DNA from: Pseudomonadota bacterium
Lineage (GTDB): Bacteria > Pseudomonadota > Alphaproteobacteria > Caulobacterales > Caulobacteraceae
Length of the DNA stretch: 5,402 bases
Direction of reading: 5' to 3'
Assembly: GCA_023416055.1 (NCBI GenBank)
Contig: JAEZIH010000121.1
Coordinates: forward strand, 1 to 5,402
The position numbers and the translations under genes are program-made. Numbering within the stretch: the first letter of the stretch is position 1; each line of letters opens with the position of its first letter. Shown one piece after another: positions 1 through 5,402 of this stretch. Below the pieces are notes generated by a model, which did no database searches, was not told where the DNA came from, and was given only the letters and a program-made list of their open reading frames with translations.

Positions 1-904
1 CCCATTCCTCGATGAAGTGCGCCGTCTCGTGCGGCTGCTCGTCGTACTGCCCCATGGCGTTGGGCAGGCCGGCGTTGGGATAGGCCGCGACCAGCGTGTC
101 GGCGACGCGGCTCAGCTCGGCGATGAAGGGCCGCATCAGCTCCCCGCCCAACGCGCAATTGAAGCCGACGGCGAAGGGCCTGGCGTGGCGCACGCTGTTC
201 CAGAAGGCCTCGGCGGTCTGGCCCGACAGGGTTCGGCCGGAGCGGTCGGTGATGGTGCCCGAGATCCAGATCGGCAGGGGCTCCAGCCCCTCGTCCTGCA
301 GGTCGAGGATGGCCTTGATCGCCGCCTTGCAGTTCAGGGTGTCGGTGATGGTCTCAATCAGGAACAGGTCGACGCCGCCCTCGTGAAGGGCGCGCACCTG
401 CTGGCGATAGGCGGCGTAGACCTGGTCGAAGGTGACGCTGCGCGCGCCGGGGTCGTTCACGTCCGACGACATGGACAGCATCTTGTTCAGCGGCCCGATC
501 GAGCCGGCGGCGAAGCGCGGCTTGTGCGGCTCATTCGCCGTCCAGCGGTCCGCCGCCGCCCGGGCCAGCTTCGCCCCCTCCAGGTTGATGTCCCACACCG
601 CCTGCTCGTCCAGGCCGTAGTCGTCCTGGGCGATGGTCGTGGCCGAGAAGGTGTTGGTTTCCGAGATGTCGGCCCCGGCGGTGAAATACTGGTTGTGCAG
701 GTCCGCCACGATGTCCGGCCGGGTCAGGCACAGGATGTCGTTGTTGCCCTTCATCTGGCCGTTGTGGGTGGCGAAGCGCTCGCCGCGGAAGTCGGCCTCG
801 TCCAGGCCGCGGCGCTGGATCATCACCCCCCAGCTGCCGTCGAGCACGAGGATGCGTTCGCGCGCCGCGGCGTGCAGGGCGGCGATGCGGTCGGCGCGGC
901 TCAT
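1..904 (-). CDS. metH: Cobalamin-dependent methionine synthase, homocysteine S-methyltransferase module (3' end outside window)
   Basis: This is the N-terminal homocysteine-binding module of MetH, which transfers the methyl group of methylcobalamin to homocysteine in the cytoplasm. 301 codons are visible before the left edge. From memory it aligns closely with E. coli Met[11 protein letters not shown] at 21-30 (E. coli has LDGGMGTMIQ), ADFRGERFA at 37-45, KGNNDIL at 52-58, [11 protein letters not shown] at 76-86, [15 protein letters not shown] at 216-230, and GFNCALG at 247-253. Cys250 there matches the first zinc ligand (Cys247 in E. coli). The paired CC ligands lie beyond the edge. The start is the ATG at 904-902; it overlaps the metF stop as ATGA, and AGAGGG (917-912) sits 7 bases upstream. 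It is the third gene of the methionine operon. In several alphaproteobacteria this module is a separate gene from the cobalamin and reactivation modules; the window cannot show which arrangement applies here. Confidence 0.93.
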   Translation of the reverse strand, partial: MSRADRIAALHAAARERILVLDGSWGVMIQRRGLDEADFRGERFATHNGQMKGNNDILCLTRPDIVADLHNQYFTAGADISETNTFSATTIAQDDYGLDEQAVWDINLEGAKLARAAADRWTANEPHKPRFAAGSIGPLNKMLSMSSDVNDPGARSVTFDQVYAAYRQQVRALHEGGVDLFLIETITDTLNCKAAIKAILDLQDEGLEPLPIWISGTITDRSGRTLSGQTAEAFWNSVRHARPFAVGFNCALGGELMRPFIAELSRVADTLVAAYPNAGLPNAMGQYDEQPHETAHFIEEW

Positions 905-1851
905 GCTTCGGCCCTCTGTTCGCGAACGCCCAGCACCCGACAGATGGCGTAGACCAGGTCGGCGCGGTTCAGGGTGTAGAAGTGGAAGTCGGCGAAGCCT
1001 TCCTCCTGTAGCCGCGCGCACATCTCGGCAGCCACCGACGCCGCAATCAGCCGGCGGGTGTCGGGATCGTCGTCCAGCCCGTCGAAATGGGCCGCCAGCC
1101 AGTCGGGCAGGGCGGCGCCGCAGGCTCCGCACATCCGCCTCAGCCCGGCGAAGTTGGTCACCGGCATGATCCCGGGGATCAGCGGAACCTCGACCCCGGC
1201 CGCCCGCACCCGGTCGCGGAAGCGCAGGAAGGCGTCGATGTCGAAGAAGAACTGGCTGATCGCGCGGGTCGCCCCGGCGTCGACCTTGGCCTTCAGCACC
1301 TCGATGTCGTGGTCGACCGAGCCGCTCTCCGGGTGGCCTTCGGGATAGCATCCGACGCTGATCTCGAAGTCGCCCCGTCCCGCAATGGCGGCGGTCAGCT
1401 CGGTGGCGTTGGCGTAGCCGTCGGCGCGCGGGACATAGGCGCCGCCGATGCCGCTGGCGCCCGGCGGGTCGCCGCGCAGGGCCACGATGTGGCGCACCCC
1501 GGCCTCGCGATAGCCGTCGATCACCGCGTCGACCTCGTCGCGGCTGGCCTCGACGCAGGTCAGGTGGGCCGCCGGCGTCAGCTCGGTCTCCGCCAGGATG
1601 CGCTGCACCGTGCGGTGCGTCCGCTCCCGCGTCGATCCGCCCGCGCCATAGGTCACCGACACGAAGTCCGGCTTCAGCGGCGCCAGGCGGGTGACCGCTT
1701 TCCACAGATTGGCCTCGGCCTCGTCGGACTTGGGCGGAAAGAACTCGAACGAGACGCGCGGACGCGATCCGTCCCGCCCGGCGCGGGCCACCGGCCCCAG
1801 GGGCGACAAAAGCAGGGCGCGGGCCTCTGCAAGACTGAGTGCGGAAGTCAT
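901..1851 (-). CDS. metF: 5,10-methylenetetrahydrofolate reductase
   Basis: MetF is a cytoplasmic FAD enzyme that reduces 5,10-methylene-THF to 5-methyl-THF, the methyl donor used by the MetH encoded just downstream. The 316-residue product has the usual bacterial length and the family landmarks in order. These are FEFFPPK at 35-41 with Glu36 at the catalytic glutamate position (Glu28 in E. coli), [14 protein letters not shown] at 65-78, HLTCVEAS at 96-103, ALRGDPP at 124-130 (flavin-contact loop), [10 protein letters not shown] at 167-176, ISQFFFD at 198-204 (folate-contact Gln200), [10 protein letters not shown] at 225-234, and a C-terminal [15 protein letters not shown] at 285-299. The frame is open much further upstream, but the ATG at 1851-1849 is preferred. 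The upstream extension only shadows the preceding gene, and this ATG overlaps that gene's TGA as ATGA. A weak GGAG lies 10 bases upstream. Translational coupling with both neighbours is likely. Confidence 0.96.
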   Translation of the reverse strand: MTSALSLAEARALLLSPLGPVARAGRDGSRPRVSFEFFPPKSDEAEANLWKAVTRLAPLKPDFVSVTYGAGGSTRERTHRTVQRILAETELTPAAHLTCVEASRDEVDAVIDGYREAGVRHIVALRGDPPGASGIGGAYVPRADGYANATELTAAIAGRGDFEISVGCYPEGHPESGSVDHDIEVLKAKVDAGATRAISQFFFDIDAFLRFRDRVRAAGVEVPLIPGIMPVTNFAGLRRMCGACGAALPDWLAAHFDGLDDDPDTRRLIAASVAAEMCARLQEEGFADFHFYTLNRADLVYAICRVLGVREQRAEA

Positions 1852-2810
1852 GCCGCGCGTGCTCCGGCCTTGGCGCGCCGCGCCGCGGTCCAAATGACGA
1901 CCGTCAGGCCATCGGTGTCGGGGGGAAGGGCGATCGGGGCCGACGGCTCCAGGCCGGCGCCGGCCAGCCAGCGGCGCATCTCGTCGTCCGAGAAGCCCAG
2001 CCGTCGGTGCTGGTGCTCCTCGCGCAGATGCTCCAGCGCATGCGGCGCGAAGTCGACGATCAGCAGCCGGCCGCCCGGCATCACCAGCCGCGCCGCCTCG
2101 CCCACGGCGGCTGCGGGATCGTTCAGGTAGTGCAGAACCTGATGCACCAGCACCAGATCGGCGCTCTGTTCCGGCAGGCGCGTGGCGAAGATGTCGCCGT
2201 GACGCAGCTCGACCTTGTCCAGTCCGGCCCGGGCGACATTGCTGCGTGCGATGTTCAGCATGTTGTGACTCAGGTCGAGACCCACCGACATCTTCGCCTT
2301 GCGGCCCAGCAGGGTCAGCATCCGGCCCGAACCGGTGCCCAGGTCGACGACCCGTTCGAACGGGCCTTCGCCGGCCGCGCGCAGGATGGCGTCCTCGACC
2401 GCCGACTCGCAGACGTAGAGCGAGCGGATCCGGTCCCACTGCGGCGCGACGCGTTCGAAATAGGCGTTGGCGGCGGCCTCGCGGTCGCGCCTCACCTCCT
2501 CCAGCCGCCGGTCGTCGGCTTCCCCGGCCGACGAATCGAGCAGATCCAGAACGGTGTCGATCAGCCGCCGCGTCGGCGTTTCGGAGGTCAGGCGATAGAA
2601 CACCCGCGCCCCGTCAGGGAATCGCTCGATAAGGCCGGCGTCGGTCATCAGCTTCAGGTGCCGCGACACCCGCGGCTGGCTCTGGTCGAGGATGCGCGAC
2701 AACTCCATCACCGACAGCTCCTCGCCGGACAGCAGCGAAAGCACCCTCAAACGGGTCGGCTCGCCGGCGGCGCGCAGGGCCTCGACGGTCTGGTCGGCGG
2801 TCAATGGCAT
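1848..2810 (-). CDS. ArsR-family regulator fused to a SAM-dependent methyltransferase-like domain (SahR-like)
   Basis: This 320-residue, two-domain protein is the probable regulator of the methionine operon it heads. Residues about 5-80 form an ArsR winged helix ([11 protein letters not shown] at 17-27, recognition-helix region [19 protein letters not shown] at 43-61, wing [11 protein letters not shown] at 64-74). Residues about 85-130 form a linker, and 150-310 a class I methyltransferase fold with SAM motif [11 protein letters not shown] (154-163), GLDLS (177-181, acidic D179), HGDIF (204-208) and [11 protein letters not shown] (244-254). The metal-binding ELCVCDL of arsenic-sensing ArsR is here ELSVMEL (31-37), and only one cysteine (C134) occurs in the whole protein, so metalloid sensing is unlikely. 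Sensing SAH or SAM through the methyltransferase domain fits the fold and the metF-metH neighbours and resembles the SahR regulators; that is inference. The start at ATG 2810 begins right after the operator; a TTG at 2846 would place the operator inside the coding sequence. No Shine-Dalgarno is visible. Confidence 0.9.
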   Translation of the reverse strand: MPLTADQTVEALRAAGEPTRLRVLSLLSGEELSVMELSRILDQSQPRVSRHLKLMTDAGLIERFPDGARVFYRLTSETPTRRLIDTVLDLLDSSAGEADDRRLEEVRRDREAAANAYFERVAPQWDRIRSLYVCESAVEDAILRAAGEGPFERVVDLGTGSGRMLTLLGRKAKMSVGLDLSHNMLNIARSNVARAGLDKVELRHGDIFATRLPEQSADLVLVHQVLHYLNDPAAAVGEAARLVMPGGRLLIVDFAPHALEHLREEHQHRRLGFSDDEMRRWLAGAGLEPSAPIALPPDTDGLTVVIWTAARRAKAGARAA

Positions 2811-2813
2811 AGG

Positions 2814-2839
2814 ATCATATAAAGATATCCTTATATGAT
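2814..2839. promoter_or_regulatory. 26-bp operator palindrome upstream of the ArsR-methyltransferase/metF/metH operon
   Basis: The arms ATCATATAA (2814-2822) and TTATATGAT (2831-2839) flank AGATATCC. Of 13 symmetric base pairs, 12 match; the only break is A2823 against C2830. It is strikingly AT-rich against very GC-rich surroundings. It ends 3 bases before the start codon of the regulator gene on the minus strand and 74 bases before the divergent EF-hand gene. A two-fold symmetric site next to an ArsR-type gene is the expected layout for an autoregulatory operator bound by a winged-helix dimer. That the fused regulator binds here is inference. Confidence 0.82.
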
Positions 2840-2846
2840 TATGCAA
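2818..2846 (-). promoter_or_regulatory. Candidate promoter of the methionine operon, overlapping the operator
   Basis: On the minus strand TTGCAT (2846-2841) is followed by a 17-base spacer and TTTATA (2823-2818), a plausible -35/-10 pair. Transcription would then begin at about the A of the ATG at 2810, giving a leaderless mRNA. This fits the absence of any Shine-Dalgarno. An alternative -10 is CATAAT (2843-2838), which has no good -35. Either choice lies within or beside the palindrome, so a bound repressor would block RNA polymerase directly. The hexamers were matched by eye and are weak evidence alone. Confidence 0.4.
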
Positions 2847-2900
2847 GCTAAATCCGCTGGCTCCACGACCTTCGGCGCTGCAATCTGGCGGCTCAAGCTA

Positions 2901-2906
2901 CGGGAG
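2901..2906 (+). promoter_or_regulatory. Ribosome binding site of the EF-hand gene
   Basis: CGGGAG lies 7 bases before the ATG at 2914 and fixes that start. A possible -10 for this gene, TATGAT, occurs at 2834-2839 in the right arm of the palindrome but has no convincing -35 partner. Confidence 0.6.
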
Positions 2907-2913
2907 ACTGCCG

Positions 2914-3396
2914 ATGACCCGCGCCCTGACCGTCCTTTCAGCGAGCGTCGCCGCCGCTTTCGCCGTCGCCGGCCCGGCGGCCGCCCAGACCGGGCCCGCG
3001 CCTGGCGAAGGCATGATGGGCCTCGCCCCTCCTGCCGCGCTGACCGAGGTGCCGGCCTGGGCCGGCCGCCTGTTCGACCGGCTCGACGCTGATCAGGACG
3101 GTTTCATCACCGGCCAGGAGATGGCCGTGCTCAGCCGGGGTCCGATGGCCTCGATGGGCGGGGGCGCCCTGCGCCGCGTCATCGCCCAGTCGGACGCCAG
3201 CAACGACGGCCGCATCACGCGCGACGAGCTGGTCGCCGGGGCCGAACGCATGTTCCGTCGCCTCGACGCCGACGGAGACGGCGTCCTCTCGGACTCGGAG
3301 CGTCCGCGCCCGCCAGCGCCGCCGCGGCCCGTGGCCGTCCCCATGCCGGCCTCCGAACCCATGCCGATACCCGGCATGGACGACATGGGTGGCTGA
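2914..3396 (+). CDS. Exported EF-hand calcium-binding protein with three EF-hands
   Basis: This 160-residue protein has a signal peptide: MTR, a hydrophobic alanine/valine-rich core, and a signal peptidase I site PAAA|Q after residue 24. It should therefore work in the periplasm or outside the cell. Three 12-residue calcium loops are intact: DADQDGFITGQE (58-69), DASNDGRITRDE (94-105) and DADGDGVLSDSE (118-129). Each has acidic or Ser/Asn ligands at positions 1, 3 and 5, Gly at 6, a hydrophobic residue at 8 and Glu at 12. The C-terminal tail (130-160) is rich in proline and methionine and probably disordered. The odd number of EF-hands may leave one to pair by dimerisation. The gene diverges from the methionine operon across 103 bp that contain the palindrome, and its TGA directly abuts the stop of the convergent downstream gene. 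The specific role is unknown; calcium binding is secure from the motifs. Confidence 0.9.
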   Translation: MTRALTVLSASVAAAFAVAGPAAAQTGPAPGEGMMGLAPPAALTEVPAWAGRLFDRLDADQDGFITGQEMAVLSRGPMASMGGGALRRVIAQSDASNDGRITRDELVAGAERMFRRLDADGDGVLSDSERPRPPAPPRPVAVPMPASEPMPIPGMDDMGG

Positions 3397-4281
3397 TCAG
3401 TCCGCCCTGGGCCTGACCGCCCCGACCGCGGACCAGTTGCGGAAGTCGGCCTGCGCCGCGGGCCTGACCTCGACCGCCGGCGCCGCGGGCAGGGGCGCCA
3501 GCCGGCGCTTGTTGACGTGCCCCTCCGGCCGCGGCTGCGCCTTGTCGGGATACTCGCCGCGGAAATAGTAGCGCTGCCACGCCTGCTTGATGGCCTCGGG
3601 GTCGCCCGCGGCCATGCTGTTGTTGAACAGGGTGCGCGTCTCCTTCCACGCCTCGTATTGCTTCGCCAGGTCGGAGTCGTTCTCCAGCGAAGCGCGCACC
3701 GGCTGGAAGGCCTCGATCCGGCGGTGCTCGACCGGCTGGATGAAGCAGAACGGCTCGCCCTTCTCGAACCGCACCTTGCCGGGCGCGGTGAAGGCCCAGT
3801 TCATGGTGAAGGGGTAGGGCAGCCAGTCGGTCTCGACCAGGCCCTCCAGCGGGGCGATGCCGTGCTTGAACCGGTTGGGCGTCCCCGACGCCCTCAGCGC
3901 CCATCCCGGCGGCGTGCGGAACAGCCAGCCGGTATGAAATGTCACGATGCCATGGGTGAAGTGCGAGGCCGCGAAGTGATCGAACAACTGCGCGTCGGGG
4001 TCGGGCGTGAAGCGGATCGCCGACGCCCCCAGGCCGCCGTCCCATTCGGCCTCGAAGCCGAACGGGCACAGGATCTCCCACCCCGTCGTATTGGCCATCG
4101 ACAGCGGCAGGCAGCGGTAGGGGTGCCGCGCGGTGAAGGCGTCCATCCAGTCGCGGTCCGGCCGGCCTGGAACCAGCTCCGGCGGGTTGGGCGTGGTCGG
4201 GAAGCACTCGAGGCGCAGCTCGCCCGGATCGGCCTCGACGGGCGCGGCGGTCGGGGCGGGGGAGGGGACGGAATCGGCCAA
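3397..4281 (-). CDS. Conserved protein of unknown function (possibly DUF6065 family)
   Basis: This 294-residue soluble protein has no signal peptide or membrane segment, and I cannot assign a function. Its first 20 residues are low-complexity (Pro/Ala/Glu). A well-structured core follows, with motif-like stretches ECFPTTPNPPEL (25-36), RHPYRCLPLSMANTTGWEI (52-70), a histidine-rich segment HFAASHFTHGIVTFHTGWLF (102-121), TPPGWALRASGTPN (123-136) and DWLPYPFTMNWAFT (152-165). The C-terminal 50 residues are again Pro/Ala-rich. The core resembles what I remember of DUF6065, but this is low-certainty recall. The start is a TTG at 4281-4279, chosen because GGAG (4291-4288) lies 6 bases upstream and no ATG suits the N-terminus better. 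It lies 68 bp downstream of the dehydrogenase gene on the same strand, so the two may share a transcript. Several histidines (102, 107, 110, 116) could bind metal, which is speculation. Confidence 0.85.
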   Translation of the reverse strand: MADSVPSPAPTAAPVEADPGELRLECFPTTPNPPELVPGRPDRDWMDAFTARHPYRCLPLSMANTTGWEILCPFGFEAEWDGGLGASAIRFTPDPDAQLFDHFAASHFTHGIVTFHTGWLFRTPPGWALRASGTPNRFKHGIAPLEGLVETDWLPYPFTMNWAFTAPGKVRFEKGEPFCFIQPVEHRRIEAFQPVRASLENDSDLAKQYEAWKETRTLFNNSMAAGDPEAIKQAWQRYYFRGEYPDKAQPRPEGHVNKRRLAPLPAAPAVEVRPAAQADFRNWSAVGAVRPRAD

Positions 4282-4287
4282 GCGGAA

Positions 4288-4291
4288 CTCC
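4288..4291 (-). promoter_or_regulatory. Ribosome binding site that decides the TTG start at 4281
   Basis: On the minus strand GGAG is followed by TTCCGC and then TTG. The 6-base spacing is close to ideal, which makes TTG the best start for the downstream gene. Confidence 0.6.
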
Positions 4292-4349
4292 GGAACTGAC
4301 GAACCGCCGGACTATGCCACGCCGCGCCCGCCGCGCCAGCACCCGCCGC

Positions 4350-5282
4350 TCAGCTCTCCGGCACGGGCGTCTTCAGCGGCTCGCCCGCGAACGCCGCCGC
4401 CAGGTTCTCCATCAGCAGGGCCAGCATCCCCTGCACCGCCTCGCTCGTCGCCCCCGCCGTGTGCGGCGTCAGCACCGTATTCGGCACGTCGGCCCAGCGC
4501 GCCGCCTCGGTCGGCTCCGTCTCGAACACGTCCAGCGCCGCCTGCCCCAGCCGCCCGTCCTTCAGCGCCGCGATCAGGGCCTCCTCGTCGACCAGCTGGC
4601 CGCGCGCCACATTGACCAGCAGCCCCTGCGGCCCCAGCGCCTCGATCACCTCCCGAGAGATCAGCCCGACGTTGTCGTCGCCGGCCCGGCAGCACACCAC
4701 CAGCACGTCCGCGCCCCGCGCCAGCTCGACCAGCGACCCGGCCCGCGGCCACGCCGCCGCCTTCTCGCGCGGCCCCCACCAGCTCACCGTCATGCGCAGC
4801 GCCTCCGCCCGCCGCGCCACCGCCTCGCCGATATGGCCCAGGCCGACGATCCCCACCCTCTGCCCGTTCAGCGACGGCGTGATCGTCTTCGACTCCGGCG
4901 TCCAGCCCCCGGCCCGCACCGCCCGGTCCCCCTCCGCGATCCGCCGCCGCGCCGCCAGGATCAGCCCGATCGCATGGTCGGCCACATCCTCGTGGTTCAC
5001 CGCCGGCGCATGCGTCACCTCCAGCCCCCGCGCCCGGCACCACGGCACGTCGATGCGGTCGTAGCCCGAGGTGAAGCAGGCGATCAGCTTCAGCTTCGGC
5101 AGGCTCTCGACCAGCCGCCGGTCCAGCTCGAACTCGCCGGCCACCACCAGCGCCCCGATATCGTGCGCCGCCTCCACCGGCGGCCCCTCCCACAGCCGGT
5201 ACACGTCGTACCGGCTCTCCAGAAACGGCGTCAGCGGCGCCAGATGGCGCTGCACGATCAGCACGGCGGGACGCTGGGTCAT
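4350..5282 (-). CDS. D-2-hydroxyacid dehydrogenase, hydroxy(phenyl)pyruvate/glyoxylate reductase type
   Basis: This 310-residue cytoplasmic NAD(P)-dependent enzyme reduces 2-keto acids to D-2-hydroxy acids; the substrate is probably glyoxylate, hydroxypyruvate or an aryl-pyruvate. The substrate domain carries SLPKLKLIACFTSGYDRID (60-78). The coenzyme domain has GLGHIG (147-152) in place of the usual GLGRIG. The catalytic triad is intact: Arg227 in NVARG, Glu256 in DVFETEP, and His274 in TPHTAG. The R-to-E spacing of 29 equals that of SerA. HEDVADHAIGLILAARRRI (97-115) and NLAAAFAGEPLKTPV (293-307) recall the plant hydroxyphenylpyruvate reductase clade. After the second beta strand it reads WWGPREK (168-174), with basic residues and no discriminating Asp, which suggests NADPH preference. 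The length is normal. The ATG at 5282 is the first possible start, with an in-frame TAG 12 bases upstream, and no Shine-Dalgarno is visible. The exact substrate cannot be told from sequence. Confidence 0.94.
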   Translation of the reverse strand: MTQRPAVLIVQRHLAPLTPFLESRYDVYRLWEGPPVEAAHDIGALVVAGEFELDRRLVESLPKLKLIACFTSGYDRIDVPWCRARGLEVTHAPAVNHEDVADHAIGLILAARRRIAEGDRAVRAGGWTPESKTITPSLNGQRVGIVGLGHIGEAVARRAEALRMTVSWWGPREKAAAWPRAGSLVELARGADVLVVCCRAGDDNVGLISREVIEALGPQGLLVNVARGQLVDEEALIAALKDGRLGQAALDVFETEPTEAARWADVPNTVLTPHTAGATSEAVQGMLALLMENLAAAFAGEPLKTPVPES

Positions 5283-5288
5283 GCCGTC

Positions 5289-5316
5289 ACACTAGCGCGC
5301 CGACGCCGCCCCGCAA
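5289..5316 (-). promoter_or_regulatory. Candidate promoter of the dehydrogenase gene, giving a leaderless transcript
   Basis: On the minus strand TTGCGG (5316-5311), a 16-base spacer and TAGTGT (5294-5289) form a weak -35/-10 pair. The ATG follows the -10 after six bases, so transcription would begin at about the start codon. The missing Shine-Dalgarno agrees with this, but the -10 match is poor. Confidence 0.25.
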
Positions 5317-5331
5317 CCACGGCGGAGCGGC
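5305..5331. repeat. GC-rich inverted repeat between the dehydrogenase gene and its upstream neighbour
   Basis: On the minus strand GCCGCTCC pairs with GGGGCGGC across an 11-base loop, giving an 8-bp stem with one T-G pair. It lies 19 bases past the stop of the partial upstream gene and could end or stabilise that transcript. No T-tract follows, so it is not a standard intrinsic terminator, and stems of this kind arise easily in GC-rich DNA. Confidence 0.3.
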
Positions 5332-5349
5332 CCCGTTCGTGAGGGGTAT

Positions 5350-5402
5350 TTACCGCCCGAACTTCTGGAACTTGATCCGGTGCGGGATCAGGGCGTCGGT
5401 GC
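5350..5402 (-). CDS. C-terminal end of an unidentified gene (5' part outside window)
   Basis: A minus-strand reading frame enters from the right edge and ends with TAA at 5352-5350. The visible end is TDALIPHRIKFQKFGR. The codons are typical of this genome, a stop follows, and the next gene on the same strand starts 67 bases on, so a real gene end is likely. Sixteen residues are too few to identify the product, and I do not recognise it. Confidence 0.5.
   Translation of the reverse strand, partial: TDALIPHRIKFQKFGR

Noticed and set aside
17..952. 311-codon plus-strand open frame opposite metH
   Set aside because: It is antisense to a clear MetH module, its product is low-complexity Gly/Val/Arg-rich with no motif, and long antisense frames are expected in GC-rich DNA.
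1087..2130. 347-codon plus-strand open frame opposite metF
   Set aside because: It is a shadow of metF; the translation has no recognisable domain and crosses a real gene boundary.
1848..2810. Reading the regulator as an arsenic/metal-responsive ArsR with an arsenite methyltransferase (ArsM)
   Set aside because: The metal-site cysteines are missing, the methyltransferase domain lacks the conserved ArsM cysteines, and the neighbours are methionine genes rather than ars genes.
1839..2822. 327-codon plus-strand open frame opposite the ArsR-methyltransferase gene
   Set aside because: It is antisense to a protein with clear domains; the composition is Gln/Arg/Gly-rich without motifs.
2811..2913. 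SAM or SAH riboswitch upstream of the methionine operon
   Set aside because: The start codon is only 3 bases from the palindrome, and no room or conserved fold for a SAM-II or SAH riboswitch is visible on the minus strand.
3215..4342. 375-codon minus-strand open frame overlapping the unknown-function gene
   Set aside because: It runs through the convergent EF-hand gene and is Arg/Gly/Ala-rich. The 294-codon frame has a good ribosome site and protein-like composition.
4312..5193. 293-codon minus-strand frame within the dehydrogenase gene
   Set aside because: Its translation is Gly/Ala/Arg low-complexity; the overlapping 310-codon frame has an intact catalytic triad and coenzyme motif.
4314..5342. 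342-codon plus-strand frame opposite the dehydrogenase
   Set aside because: It is an Arg/Pro/His-rich shadow with no motif.
5331..5344. Small hairpin CCCC...GGGG after the partial gene as an intrinsic terminator
   Set aside because: The stem is only 4 bp and no T-tract follows.

Overview
The window is very GC-rich (about 70% by eye), almost wholly coding, and has the gene content of an alphaproteobacterium. Caulobacterales (Caulobacter, Brevundimonas or Phenylobacterium type) is my best guess. It rests on codon use, the ArsR-methyltransferase/metF/metH order, and two genes whose starts lack a Shine-Dalgarno. It is an inference, not a database result.

Left half (positions 1-2810, minus strand): a methionine-cycle operon read right to left. 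It begins with an ArsR-type DNA-binding domain fused to a SAM-dependent methyltransferase-like domain. Next comes metF (5,10-methylenetetrahydrofolate reductase), then the homocysteine-methyltransferase module of cobalamin-dependent methionine synthase (metH), which runs off the left edge. Each junction is a 4-base ATGA start/stop overlap, so the genes are very likely co-transcribed and translationally coupled. Three bases before the first gene is an AT-rich, almost perfect 26-bp palindrome (2814-2839), very likely the regulator's own operator. The sensor domain resembles SAM/SAH-binding enzymes and the arsenic-type cysteines are missing. The simplest model is therefore a SahR-like autoregulated switch that reads S-adenosylhomocysteine or S-adenosylmethionine and controls methyl supply (MetF) and homocysteine remethylation (MetH).

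Middle: diverging from the operon, a small exported three-EF-hand calcium-binding protein lies on the plus strand (2914-3396). Its stop codon directly abuts the stop of a convergent minus-strand gene (3397-4281). That gene encodes an uncharacterised conserved protein, possibly of the DUF6065 type, with a TTG start and a good Shine-Dalgarno.

Right: a D-2-hydroxyacid dehydrogenase on the minus strand (4350-5282), closest in motif pattern to the hydroxy(phenyl)pyruvate/glyoxylate reductases and probably NADPH-dependent. Beyond it is the last 16 codons of an unidentified minus-strand gene that enters from the right edge.

No rRNA, tRNA, CRISPR, insertion sequence or other mobile element was seen. 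There is no gene-free stretch over 300 bases; the three gaps are 103, 68 and 67 bp. The most interesting signal is the operator palindrome and the fused regulator it appears to serve.
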